Shown here in pieces: positions 27,558 through 37,046 of a stretch of 64,000 nucleotides of DNA. The position numbers and the translations under genes are program-made. Source of the DNA: Pseudanabaena sp. ABRG5-3 (GTDB lineage Bacteria > Cyanobacteriota > Cyanobacteriia > Pseudanabaenales > Pseudanabaenaceae); contig NZ_AP017560.1 of the NCBI RefSeq assembly GCF_003967015.1, positions 4,562,501-4,626,500 of the forward strand, given 5' to 3'. The notes below the pieces were generated by a model. It did no database searches and had not been told where the DNA came from. It saw only the letters and a program-made list of their open reading frames with translations. How positions within the stretch are numbered: position 1 is the first letter of the stretch; each line of letters opens with the position of its first letter.

Positions 27558-27594
27558 GCGGTTTTCAAGGTGCTTTAGACATCTTGGAAACCGC
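27558..27594. repeat. 15-bp stem with G-U pairs downstream of surface-protein gene
   Basis: GCGGTTTTCAAGGTG (27558-27572) pairs with CATCTTGGAAACCGC (27580-27594) with two wobble pairs and a 7-nt loop. It lies 57 nt after the stop codon. There is no T-tract, so it may stabilise the transcript rather than terminate it. Confidence 0.4.
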
Positions 27595-27713
27595 CAAATC
27601 ATTGTTTGGAGTGGAAGATACCCGTGAGAATGAAGTATCTCTCATTCAGGCTATTTATTCCACATAAGGCTGCTATTTTTTGTTATTCCAAATTTATCAA
27701 CTAGGTGTTTCTC

Positions 27714-28280
27714 ATGAAAAATATCAAGACAATTGCCATAGGCGCGATCGCCTTAATTTCTACAGTTTCCTTAGCTAATGTAACGCCAATATTAGCGAGC
27801 TTGCAGCAGAGCGAACCGATGGTTGCTCAAACCGCTAAGCAACAATCACCAATCCAATTAAAACTTGCGGCAGAAAGACAATCGATTGTTGCCGTTGCCT
27901 CTGGGCAAGTAGACTGGAAGCCTCTCAACTCTGACACAGCGCTTCGTCCAGGAGAAACTATTCGTTATGTGGTAACTGCTAGCAATATTAGCGATCGCAC
28001 GATCAAGAAATTAGTGGTCACTCAACCAATACCCAAAAACTCAGTTTATGTTCTCAATTCCGCAACCTTACCAAATATCGAAGGCGCGAAATTAGATTAC
28101 AGCATTGATGGCGGTAAAACCTATAGCGAAAGTCCAACCATTCGAGTCAAGCTGGAAAATGGAGAAATTGCTACTCGTCCTGCGCCTGCAAGTATGTACA
28201 CCAATGTACGCTGGAACTTTGGAGATAGTTTCCCTGCCAAAACCATGGTAAATGCCACCTATCAAGTTCGCATTCGCTAG
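27714..28280 (+). CDS. Small exported DUF11-like protein
   Basis: This 188-residue protein has a signal peptide (MKNIKTIAIGAIALISTVSL, cleavage after an alanine-rich region near 25-40). A single DUF11-like beta domain follows: PGETIRYVVTASNISDRTIKKLVVTQPIPKNSVYV is the classic N-terminal portion, in which 'P.G..v.Y.itv.N' precedes the conserved I-P. It ends ATYQVRIR, a short basic beta strand like those of the larger sister proteins. ATG 27714 is used in place of an upstream GTG. Its small size suggests a minor subunit or cap of the surface structure, which is inference. Confidence 0.75.
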   Translation: MKNIKTIAIGAIALISTVSLANVTPILASLQQSEPMVAQTAKQQSPIQLKLAAERQSIVAVASGQVDWKPLNSDTALRPGETIRYVVTASNISDRTIKKLVVTQPIPKNSVYVLNSATLPNIEGAKLDYSIDGGKTYSESPTIRVKLENGEIATRPAPASMYTNVRWNFGDSFPAKTMVNATYQVRIR

Positions 28281-28294
28281 TAATTTGAGATTAT

Positions 28295-28333
28295 CTATTT
28301 TCCAATGGACATAATCTTTCCATTGGAAAATAG
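28295..28333. terminator. Perfect 14-bp stem-loop between surface genes
   Basis: CTATTTTCCAATGG (28295-28308) pairs exactly with 28320-28333 around an 11-nt loop, 14 nt after the preceding stop. It lacks a T-tract. It may partially terminate transcription or set mRNA stability between the small DUF11 gene and the rest of the operon. Confidence 0.45.
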
Positions 28334-28384
28334 TGCCAAAGAGGAATTGAGCGTTTTCAGTCAGTAAAAGTTGATTAGTTTCCG

Positions 28385-29929
28385 ATGAAAAAACGAAGTT
28401 GGGCGACCAGACATCTAACAAAACAATATTTTTGGTGCGACAGTTTTAAATGGGCTGCGATACTTCTGTTTGGAGTATCACAATTCCCAGAACTGAGCTT
28501 TGCGCAACAAGTAACCCCAACTCCTTCACCAATTAAAAATACCGCTACCTACAGTTATACCGACCCCGTCACGGGAAATGTATTTACAGGGCTTTCGTCA
28601 CAACTTCAAGTGCAACCACAGAAGATCCTGATTGATCCCTTTGGTGTACTGACAGCCTGCGATGGTGGCTTATTGCCAGACTTCTCAGATTTTAGTATTG
28701 GTTTGTATGAATTGCTTAATGCCACAGGTGATATTGGCTCACCTATTTCCCTAACTGCTACAGTACCGCCAAGTCAACCATCAGCTAACAAATTTGTTGG
28801 GCTTGCCCCCAATTTCTACAATGCCAATCCCTTCTTTCTCACAAACAGCGATCAAGGGCGCTATAACTTTCTGCTTGATCCTAGTCGCGGGCAAGTTGAT
28901 ACTGGTCGCGAGTATGTTTTAGTTGTCAAACCTCCTGCCAAATCGCAACTAAGTGGAAGAAGAATTAAGATCACCATCAATTCACGGAATGGCAATATCG
29001 TAAGTTATACAGCTACATCGCTGGATGGTAATCCTATATCGTCAACTGGTGGCGAGACTTCGATTAATGGACAATTCGATATTAGTAATGCAGAAACCGT
29101 AGGGCTATCTCTGGCGGTAGTTAATCTCAAATTGAATATCTGCGAAACACAGGCAATCCAAATTATAAAAACAGGCGATCGCGCCGCCGCAGAACCCGGA
29201 GACATTGCGGTCTATCGCCTAGCAGTTCGGAATCTCTCCAGTGCAGAGATCAGTCAACCTGAAATTCGCGATGATTTACCGATTGGATTCCAATATGTCA
29301 ACAACTCAGTTCGGGCAGAACTAGGCGGCGTGGCAGTTGCCGTTACCTTAGTTCAGAATGGTAGAAGCCTGATCTTCCAGCCCAATATTACCCTTCCCAA
29401 ATCATCTAGCAATCTTGCACTTAATATCGCTTACGCAGCTCAAGTCACCAATGATGCAATTCGTGGCACAGGGATTAATAGAGCAACCATCTCAGGAGTG
29501 CGTAGCGACAATAAGCAGGTTGTCCGTGATGGTCCTGTCTTCCACCAGTTAAGAATTCGTCCTGGGATTCTCTCGGATTGTGGAACTTTAATCGGACGGG
29601 TATTTGTAGATAAGAACTTTGATGGTGAACAACAACCTGGGGAACCGGGTGTACCTAATGCAGTAATTTTTATGGATGATGGTACTCGCATTGTGACCGA
29701 TGCCAATGGACTTTATTCTCTGAGTAACGTTCTTTCTGGCAGTCGTACTTTGGCGCTTGATTTAACCTCTGTTTCAGGTTATACCCTCGCACCTAACTTA
29801 TATTTTATTGAGCGTAATAGTCAATCACGTTTGGTGAGGTTAGCCCCCGGAGGATTAGGTCGGGTTAACTTTGCGGTGACTCCTGCGGCACGAGGTCTTA
29901 GTAATAACCAACAGGGAGGTACAAAATAA
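28385..29929 (+). CDS. Exported protein with DUF11 domain and C-terminal SdrD/Cna-B-like domain
   Basis: This 514-residue protein has a basic N-terminus, a hydrophobic signal and AxA-like cleavage (SFAQQ). The N-terminal block SPIKNTATYSYTDPVTG parallels the other surface proteins. A DUF11 domain lies at ~265-380 (GDRAAAEPGDIAVYRLAVRN onward). The C-terminal ~390-490 resembles an SdrD/Cna-B beta-sandwich (GRVFVDKNFDGEQQPGEPGVPNAVI, then DANGLYSLSNV), which has a calcium-binding-like DxNxDG-type loop. Its TAA overlaps the ATG of the next gene by one base (TAATG), and GGGAGGT at 29914-29920 serves the downstream start. Confidence 0.82.
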   Translation: MKKRSWATRHLTKQYFWCDSFKWAAILLFGVSQFPELSFAQQVTPTPSPIKNTATYSYTDPVTGNVFTGLSSQLQVQPQKILIDPFGVLTACDGGLLPDFSDFSIGLYELLNATGDIGSPISLTATVPPSQPSANKFVGLAPNFYNANPFFLTNSDQGRYNFLLDPSRGQVDTGREYVLVVKPPAKSQLSGRRIKITINSRNGNIVSYTATSLDGNPISSTGGETSINGQFDISNAETVGLSLAVVNLKLNICETQAIQIIKTGDRAAAEPGDIAVYRLAVRNLSSAEISQPEIRDDLPIGFQYVNNSVRAELGGVAVAVTLVQNGRSLIFQPNITLPKSSSNLALNIAYAAQVTNDAIRGTGINRATISGVRSDNKQVVRDGPVFHQLRIRPGILSDCGTLIGRVFVDKNFDGEQQPGEPGVPNAVIFMDDGTRIVTDANGLYSLSNVLSGSRTLALDLTSVSGYTLAPNLYFIERNSQSRLVRLAPGGLGRVNFAVTPAARGLSNNQQGGTK

Positions 29930-32900
29930 TGAAAAGCACCTCTACCTTGTTTGTGAAATCAGGGCTGTTAGCAATTCCTCAGGTTTTACTATTGCTTATG
30001 GCATCTTCTATCAGCGCCAATACTAGTACAGAGATCACTGCCAATACGACCGATACAAAGGTTAAAGCGGAAATCAAACAACCCCAAGACTCTCTCCAAG
30101 TTAGGGCAACCTCTATCCATCAGACAGCTTCAAGTACAGCTCAGGCTCCCAGTACGCCGCAAGTGACGAATCCATCGCCAAATATTGCGAGTACACCTAA
30201 TCCTGCTGCCCAACCACGCATCATCATTCTCTCGCCCACCGTCGGCGCGGTTCTCGATGTTCCTGCGGCAACTGTCGTCATCCAAATTCCCAATAAGACC
30301 AAAGTTGAGCTATTGGTAAATGGAAAGGCGGTTGATCCTAGTTCAATTGGGCGATCGGAACTAGATGAAACCAACCAAATTATCACCCAAACTTGGTATG
30401 GCGTACCTTTACAGGCAGGCGATAACACCATATCGGTCAGGGCGATCGGCAGTGATGCTGCAACTGTTGCTAGTTCCGTAAATCTCAAAGTCAGGGGCAA
30501 TCCTGTCAAGCTCGCCATCAGAACCCTTGAAGCTCGTATTCCTGCGGATGGGCGCTCCTATGCCACCATTGATGGACAACTGGTAGATGAGAATGGCAAT
30601 CGCTCCAATTGGGATGCCTTAGTCACCTTAGAGGCGAGTGATGGGGAATTTATCGGTACTGATGCTTCACCTGAACAACCAGGTTTTCAGGTACAGGCTA
30701 AGCAAGGCAAATTTACGGCACAGTTGCGAGCAGGGCTAAAAACAGGAACAGTCACTGTGCGATCGCGCAATGGACAAATGGAAGCCTTTACGCAAGTTCA
30801 GTTTGAGACAAATTTGCGACCTTCGTTAGTAACTGGTGTGATCGATCTGCGCGTGGGAGCTAGAGGTACTGACTTTTATCGCAGTCTGCGCGATTTTTTA
30901 CCAACCGATCGCGATAATCGTACTCAAGTCGATCTCTATGGTGCAGTTTTTGGCACAGGTCGAGTTGGTGAGTGGCTGATTACAGGTGCATTTAACAATA
31001 GCCGTACCCTCAGTCAAGACTGTGCTGGCAACAGTAGTCTATTTGGGGCAACCAAATATTGCGATCCTCAATATCCTGTTTACGGAGATAGTTCCACTTC
31101 CACACCAACTGCCCCCTCCTATGACAGTCTCTATTTACGGGTAGAGCGAAATTCACCTGTACAGGGTGCAAGTACCGACTATTTCATGTGGGGGAATTTT
31201 AATACTGAGGAATTTACCTCGAAATCGCAACAATTTAGCGCCATCTCCCGCCAACTCAATGGATTTAAAGGCAACTTTAACCTCGGCGATCTCCAAATCA
31301 CAGGCTTTTATAGCGATGTGGGCAAGGGATTTCAACGCGATACGATCGCTCCTAATGGCACAAGTGGCACTTATTTTCTCTCCCGCCGCCTTGTGGTGAA
31401 TGGTAGCGAAAATGTTGTTGTGGAGTTGATTGATTTCTTTAGTGTCGGCAATGTCGTTTCGCGCCAAGAGCTAGTCAGGGGCAAAGACTACGACATTAAT
31501 TATGACAGTGGCTCCATTCTCTTACGGCAGCCCTTATTTCAAACCGAAGTTAGTAGCACAGGACAACTTCTGCGTCGGCAAATTGTCGTTACCTATCAAA
31601 ATGAGCAGGTTGGCGGCGATAGCACTCTCTATGGCGGACAGGTACGCTATCACCTCAACCGCAGCCAGAACCAACCTAGTTGGATTGGGGCAAATTACTT
31701 TAAAGAGAGTTTAGGCATTCGCAGTTTCATCCTCTATGGAGCCAATGCGCTTATTTCCTTGGCTGAAAAGACGCAACTCATCGCAGAATATGCCCGATCG
31801 CAAAATGATTCGGAACTACTAGGCTTTGTCACAGGTTCGGCAATGCGCTTTGAGCTAAACAGCGAGATTGCTTCAGGTATTCTGGGCAAGCTCTACTACA
31901 GCCAAGCCGAAACAGGTTTTGCCAATAATGCCACGATTAGTTTTGTACCGGGGCAGACGAAATATGGAGCGCAGTTAACGGCTCAGGTTAGTCCTACGAC
32001 AAGTTTGCAGTTCCAGTACGACCAAGAGGACAACAAAGGAATTGCGCCACGTCCCCTCACTTCCTTAATCGACCTCCTTACTCCCCGTCAAGAAGCATTA
32101 CCGGGGTCAGCCGTTGATAATTCCTTACGCACCATCAGCTTAGGTTTACAGCAAAATATTGGTGCGGCGGTTCTGAACCTCGATGTGTTGTATCGCGATC
32201 GCCAAGACCGTCTCGCCCCTAATGCTTTATCCAGCAATTCTACGCAGTTGCGATCGCGACTGAATGTCCCCATTACCGATAATCTGCGCGTTACTGCCCA
32301 AAATGAGGTCAGCCTTTCTGCCACCCCTGATGCCGTCATCCCCGATCGCAGTGTCTTGGCGCTAGATTGGACGATTGTACAAGGACTGACCGCCCGCTTG
32401 GGGCAGCAATGGTTCCATTCGGGTCCCCTCGCAGGCAATGCGATCGCCAGTGCCGAGTTACTCGGTGAGTACAAGCTCGGCAGTGACACCACTTTCACAG
32501 GACGTTATTCAGTTTTAAATGGCAATAATGTCACCTCCACCCAAGGCGCATTAGGACTCAACCAACGCTGGCAGATTATGCCAGGGTTACGCCTAGGCTT
32601 GGGTTACGAGCATATATTCGGTAGCTTTGGGACTACCACCACCACAGGCACAACCTATCTCCAACCCTTTGCCGTTGGTCAATCCTCCAGTTCCCTCACT
32701 TTGCAAAATGGGGATAGTTATAACATTGGGTTGGAATATACCGACAACCCTGATTTCAAGGCTAGCGCGAGGTTTGAGCATCGTAGCGATAACACCAGCA
32801 GTAATACCGTCTTCACAGCTTCTGCATTAGGCAAACTGTCTCCTGCATTAACCTTGCTATTTAACTATCAGCAATCGAGCGCCGCCAACCAATTAATCAC

Positions 32901-34917
32901 GGGACTAGGAACCATCTCCAATCTCAAAGTAGGACTTGCCTACCGTGATCCACAGGATGACAAATTCAATGTCCTCCTACGCTATGAATATCGTCAAAAT
33001 CCCAGCATTATTCCTGACTCCCTGCTCCTCGGTAGCGGTAGTGGCTACACCGACCACACCTTGGCACTAGAAGCCATCTATGCTCCCGACTGGCAATGGG
33101 AATTTTATGGCAAGCTGGCTTTGCGGAATAGCACCACCACGATCGCCCAAGATTTTATTGGGGTATCAAACACCAACCTATCGCAACTAAGAGTTACCTA
33201 TCGCATGGGTTATAACGTCGAGCTAGTGGGCGAAACCCGACTACTCAATCAACCTACTGCCAACTATAGCGAGCTGGGATTAGTGGGTGAAATTGGTTAC
33301 TATCTCACCCCCAACTTAAGGCTAGCCGCAGGTTATAGCACTGGTTCGGTAAATGCCGATCGCGATTTTAGTGGTACACGCTCCGCCAGTGGTTTGTATG
33401 CAGGCATTACCGTGAAGCTAAATGAGCTATTTGATGGCTTTGGCTTACAAAAAACACCACCCCGTCAACAGCAGGAGCCGATTGATCCGCAAACTCCTGT
33501 GGCGCAACCAAACCAACCAGCACCCAAAGTTGCTGCCATTATTCCTGAGACACCCCAACTCATTAGCCTCAACGTAGCGCGATCGCTCACGTTTAAAGAT
33601 GGCAAACAAGGTAAAGGTGCCGAATTAGCCATAGCCGATGTGGCAGTTCTCGAAAACCTCGTCGCCGTTCTCAAGGAATATAGTAATCTCTCCCTCGATA
33701 TTCAAGGTTATATTGGCTCGCTTTCAGACATGAATTCGGGTGATAACCTTGCGGCAAATAGAATGATGGCAGCGAGAAAATATTTACTAGATCGTGGTGT
33801 TGCTAGCACCCAAATGACCCTCCGATCTTTGGGTGGTTTAACCGCTAACGCCAGTGATTTGGCTCAATCACCCATCAGCTTTGCGATCAATGGTAAGTCC
33901 GATGTCTTTAATGCGATCGCAACTAGATTGCAAACGATTTCATCAAACTCCCCGGCAACCCCTGCTACGGAATTCTTACAAAGCATATTACCCAACGCAG
34001 TCAATACACTCCAAGCTAATGCGGCTCCAGTTCCCAACAGTCCAACTAACAAGACTAATATCGCGCTTGGTATCAATGTGGGGAATGACGGCAAAATTGC
34101 GGACTTGAGCTATGCCACCCTCGATCGCATCATTGAGCGCCTCAACAGCAATCCCACAGCGACCATTGAGCTACAGTCTACGCTCCTCAGCAATGCCCCA
34201 TCACAGGATCTCGAAACATTTAAACTACTTGCAGTGAGAAGCTATCTCCTCGATAAAGGTGTAAATTCAGATCGTATTTTACTCAGTGCCAATCCGAGCG
34301 CCAATGCTAATAATACAGTCACGCAAACGGGAACTTCCCAAGTTTATATTTCGCTGAATGCGGATGATAGCAATACCAATATTGCCACCCAGCCCACAAA
34401 CCCAACTGTCCAAGCCAACGCCAATACCGCAAGCGCACCTTTGGCATTCTTAGTAGAAGGCAATCGCCGCCTATCTAACTGGCTCGAAAGTGCGCTACCA
34501 GATAGCCAAACCAATTCCTCCTTAAATGTGCGCTTTAGCGATTCCTTCCAAGTTCCTAATCTTGAATTACCAAAATTGCTAACTCAATTACCCAAGACCA
34601 CCAACTCCCTGTTGCTAGCGATCGCGAGTCCCAATTCAACATCGACAACATCCGATCAAAACCGCCTCTTGAGTTACTCCTCTAGTGCATTATCCAATCA
34701 ACTTGTGAGTATGTTGATCGACAACCCACCTAGCAGCAACAGTGATCTGAGCAGCCCTGCTGATGGCGCAAATCGCCGTCTTGCCACTGCCTTTAACTTC
34801 TTGCTAACGACCAATGGCGATACCGTAACGGCTCTGCTGCAAGCGATGGGCATCAGTACCTCTGAGAAAAGCGGTTTTGTGATCGCCCCTGATCAACTCT
34901 TAAATCTGAAGAATTAG
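29929..34917 (+). CDS. Large outer-membrane-type protein: Ig-like domains, beta-barrel-like region, OmpA-like repeats
   Basis: This 1662-residue protein has a signal peptide (~1-30) and a low-complexity Thr/Ser/Pro stretch. Two beta-sandwich-like domains (~95-190 and 195-290) follow. A long region of alternating aromatic/hydrophobic strands (~300-1170) looks like an outer-membrane beta barrel. Near 480-530 it carries a conserved block, GTYFLSRRLVVNGSENVVVE then RGKDYDINYDSGSILL. The C-terminal ~450 residues have OmpA-like features (FKDGKQGKGAELAIADVAVL, then AARKYLLDRGVASTQM), partly duplicated (~1220-1290, 1375-1480). It is translationally coupled at both ends (1-nt overlap upstream, 5 nt to the next gene). 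Likely the outer-membrane anchor or exporter of the locus, which is inference. Confidence 0.75.
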   Translation: MKSTSTLFVKSGLLAIPQVLLLLMASSISANTSTEITANTTDTKVKAEIKQPQDSLQVRATSIHQTASSTAQAPSTPQVTNPSPNIASTPNPAAQPRIIILSPTVGAVLDVPAATVVIQIPNKTKVELLVNGKAVDPSSIGRSELDETNQIITQTWYGVPLQAGDNTISVRAIGSDAATVASSVNLKVRGNPVKLAIRTLEARIPADGRSYATIDGQLVDENGNRSNWDALVTLEASDGEFIGTDASPEQPGFQVQAKQGKFTAQLRAGLKTGTVTVRSRNGQMEAFTQVQFETNLRPSLVTGVIDLRVGARGTDFYRSLRDFLPTDRDNRTQVDLYGAVFGTGRVGEWLITGAFNNSRTLSQDCAGNSSLFGATKYCDPQYPVYGDSSTSTPTAPSYDSLYLRVERNSPVQGASTDYFMWGNFNTEEFTSKSQQFSAISRQLNGFKGNFNLGDLQITGFYSDVGKGFQRDTIAPNGTSGTYFLSRRLVVNGSENVVVELIDFFSVGNVVSRQELVRGKDYDINYDSGSILLRQPLFQTEVSSTGQLLRRQIVVTYQNEQVGGDSTLYGGQVRYHLNRSQNQPSWIGANYFKESLGIRSFILYGANALISLAEKTQLIAEYARSQNDSELLGFVTGSAMRFELNSEIASGILGKLYYSQAETGFANNATISFVPGQTKYGAQLTAQVSPTTSLQFQYDQEDNKGIAPRPLTSLIDLLTPRQEALPGSAVDNSLRTISLGLQQNIGAAVLNLDVLYRDRQDRLAPNALSSNSTQLRSRLNVPITDNLRVTAQNEVSLSATPDAVIPDRSVLALDWTIVQGLTARLGQQWFHSGPLAGNAIASAELLGEYKLGSDTTFTGRYSVLNGNNVTSTQGALGLNQRWQIMPGLRLGLGYEHIFGSFGTTTTTGTTYLQPFAVGQSSSSLTLQNGDSYNIGLEYTDNPDFKASARFEHRSDNTSSNTVFTASALGKLSPALTLLFNYQQSSAANQLITGLGTISNLKVGLAYRDPQDDKFNVLLRYEYRQNPSIIPDSLLLGSGSGYTDHTLALEAIYAPDWQWEFYGKLALRNSTTTIAQDFIGVSNTNLSQLRVTYRMGYNVELVGETRLLNQPTANYSELGLVGEIGYYLTPNLRLAAGYSTGSVNADRDFSGTRSASGLYAGITVKLNELFDGFGLQKTPPRQQQEPIDPQTPVAQPNQPAPKVAAIIPETPQLISLNVARSLTFKDGKQGKGAELAIADVAVLENLVAVLKEYSNLSLDIQGYIGSLSDMNSGDNLAANRMMAARKYLLDRGVASTQMTLRSLGGLTANASDLAQSPISFAINGKSDVFNAIATRLQTISSNSPATPATEFLQSILPNAVNTLQANAAPVPNSPTNKTNIALGINVGNDGKIADLSYATLDRIIERLNSNPTATIELQSTLLSNAPSQDLETFKLLAVRSYLLDKGVNSDRILLSANPSANANNTVTQTGTSQVYISLNADDSNTNIATQPTNPTVQANANTASAPLAFLVEGNRRLSNWLESALPDSQTNSSLNVRFSDSFQVPNLELPKLLTQLPKTTNSLLLAIASPNSTSTTSDQNRLLSYSSSALSNQLVSMLIDNPPSSNSDLSSPADGANRRLATAFNFLLTTNGDTVTALLQAMGISTSEKSGFVIAPDQLLNLKN

Positions 34918-34922
34918 AGACT

Positions 34923-37046
34923 ATGCGAAAAGTAAACAGCAGTAAAGTAATGGTGATCTCGATTGGCTGCGCTAGTCTAGTCAGTACCTTATTGGTTAAT
35001 CAGGCGATCGCCCAAACGACATCCCCAAATGTAACAGCCCCCAGTTACCAAATCATCGTCAATAGTGATCGCGATGGGGAAATTCAACCCGATCGCGAAT
35101 TGACCTTAAGGGAAGCAATTGCGATCGCCAATGGCACACTTACCCTTGATCGACTCAGTGATGCCGAGAAGATTCAAGTTAAACCCAGCAATAGTAAAGG
35201 TTCCCAAATTGGATTTGCCCTCCCTAGCGATCGCACCACAATTCGCTTAAATAAATCCCTGCCCGATCTCCGTAGCCCAAATCTCACCATTGATGGCACG
35301 ACCCAAGCAGGTTACGACGCGCAAAGATCCTTTGCCCAAGAATTAGCAATCCCTCAGCCCATTGTGGCGATCGCCCCTGCGGATGGGGTAGAGATTTTCC
35401 GAGGTTTGACAATTGTTGCCGATGGCGTGACCATCCGTGGCTTGAGTCTCTATGGCTTTAATGCCAGTGAAAATGTCCCCACCTCAACGCCATCCGCCGA
35501 TGTTTTCATCTCCCACCAAGCCCCACCACCCGACACCAGCCAACAACAGTACCCCTCCAAAGCAGCTCCCTTCTACGACAGTAATCGTCCCCCACAAAAT
35601 GTCACCCTCGAAGCGAACTGGCTGGGCATCCCTCCCAATGGCGTAATGCCAAAGCAAACTTCTAGTTTTGGTATTTACCTATTTAATAGTGCGGATACAA
35701 TTATTCGGCATAATCGCATTGCCTACCATGCAGGCAGTGGCATCGTCACCTCAGTCAGAGCCACAGGAACCCAAATCCTTGAGAATGCGATTACTAGCAA
35801 TGGGTTTGATGGAATGCCCCACGGCATCTATCTTGAAGGCGAAATTGCCAATTTACGCATTAAGGGCAATACCCTCTGTGCCAATGATGGTAGCGGCGTT
35901 TATCTCTTCAAACCCAATGGCGCGATCCAAATTGAAGACAATCGCATTCTCTTTAACGATCGCAGCACCAACTATGCCGCTATTTATTTAATGGGTAATG
36001 ATCATCAAGTCACAAATAACGAAATCAGCAATCAACGGGGCGCAGGTGTAGCGATCGCCGCTTATCCCAAAAGTGATCGAAACCTGATTCGCAAAAATAG
36101 TTTTACCGCACTCAGGGGGCTCAGCATTGATCTGATCTCCCAAAACCACGTTAGCGATCGCGACTTGATCACAGGCGATGGCATCAATATTCAGCGTGAT
36201 TCCCATTTCCGACGGGTAGATACTGCCAATGGCGCAATTAACCCACCGACTTTTCTCACGACCGCTTTCCCAATGTTCACCCCCAATAAAGTCAATATCG
36301 ATGGTACGGCTGACCCCAACACCGAGATCGACCTCTACCGCGTCACGGACAAACCCGATCCCAATCTGCCCTATGGCTCCCTCAACGAATATCTCACCAC
36401 CATCAAAACCGATGCTAATGGCAAGTTTGGCGCATCCCTAACCAATCTCCAAGTGGGCGACACCATTAGTGCGATCGCCACCGATCCTCAATACGGCACA
36501 TCGGAACCCGCCTTAAATGCCCGCATCGTCAATGCTGATCTCTCGGTTCCTGCACCTGCTAACCCACAACCAACTATTCCCACCTGCACCACCCCACCCA
36601 ATATCGTTCAAACTCCCCCACCGCACACGCCGATTGTCCTATCCGTGCCGCGTCAAATCCACTTTGCGTTAGATCGTGATGAAATCAGCCCCAACAGCGC
36701 TAAAATTTTGGATCGCATCGCTGCCGTACTCCAGCAATACCCCACAATCATCATCACCCTCACAGGACATACTGATCCCAGAGCCAGTGATCAATATAAC
36801 CGTGAACTCGGTTTTAGGCGATCGCGAGCCGTTCGTAACTACTTGATGCGACAGGGTATTGCCTCGGAAAGGATGACAGTGCGATCGCTAGGTGAAACCC
36901 AACGACTCTCCCAGAGCAATCAAATCACCGACTATGCCCGTGATCGGCGAGTCGAGATTGAATTCACCGATATCCGTGATGTCGAGATTCGCTTTGAAAA
37001 TCAAGAATCAGACTTGCAACTGGAGAAGCTAGGAGACAAACAATAA
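34923..37046 (+). CDS. Exported beta-helix protein with C-terminal OmpA peptidoglycan-binding domain
   Basis: This 707-residue protein has a signal peptide (to ~30, AIAQT). A right-handed parallel beta-helix region with NosD-like repeats follows (~60-430, for example NLRIKGNTLCANDGSGVYLF and QIEDNRILFNDRS). Then come a beta domain, a proline-rich linker (~545-572) and a C-terminal OmpA domain (~574-690). That domain contains IHFALDRDEISPNSAKILDR, TGHTDPRASDQYNRELGFRR and YARDRRVEIEF, which fit peptidoglycan binding. It starts 5 nt after the previous gene, and its TAA overlaps the next ATG (TAATG). It could fix the surface complex to the cell wall. Confidence 0.85.
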   Translation: MRKVNSSKVMVISIGCASLVSTLLVNQAIAQTTSPNVTAPSYQIIVNSDRDGEIQPDRELTLREAIAIANGTLTLDRLSDAEKIQVKPSNSKGSQIGFALPSDRTTIRLNKSLPDLRSPNLTIDGTTQAGYDAQRSFAQELAIPQPIVAIAPADGVEIFRGLTIVADGVTIRGLSLYGFNASENVPTSTPSADVFISHQAPPPDTSQQQYPSKAAPFYDSNRPPQNVTLEANWLGIPPNGVMPKQTSSFGIYLFNSADTIIRHNRIAYHAGSGIVTSVRATGTQILENAITSNGFDGMPHGIYLEGEIANLRIKGNTLCANDGSGVYLFKPNGAIQIEDNRILFNDRSTNYAAIYLMGNDHQVTNNEISNQRGAGVAIAAYPKSDRNLIRKNSFTALRGLSIDLISQNHVSDRDLITGDGINIQRDSHFRRVDTANGAINPPTFLTTAFPMFTPNKVNIDGTADPNTEIDLYRVTDKPDPNLPYGSLNEYLTTIKTDANGKFGASLTNLQVGDTISAIATDPQYGTSEPALNARIVNADLSVPAPANPQPTIPTCTTPPNIVQTPPPHTPIVLSVPRQIHFALDRDEISPNSAKILDRIAAVLQQYPTIIITLTGHTDPRASDQYNRELGFRRSRAVRNYLMRQGIASERMTVRSLGETQRLSQSNQITDYARDRRVEIEFTDIRDVEIRFENQESDLQLEKLGDKQ

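Noticed and set aside
28092-28421. Minus-strand open frame of 109 codons
   Set aside because: It is a shadow of the surface-protein genes, with no ribosome site and no family-like sequence.
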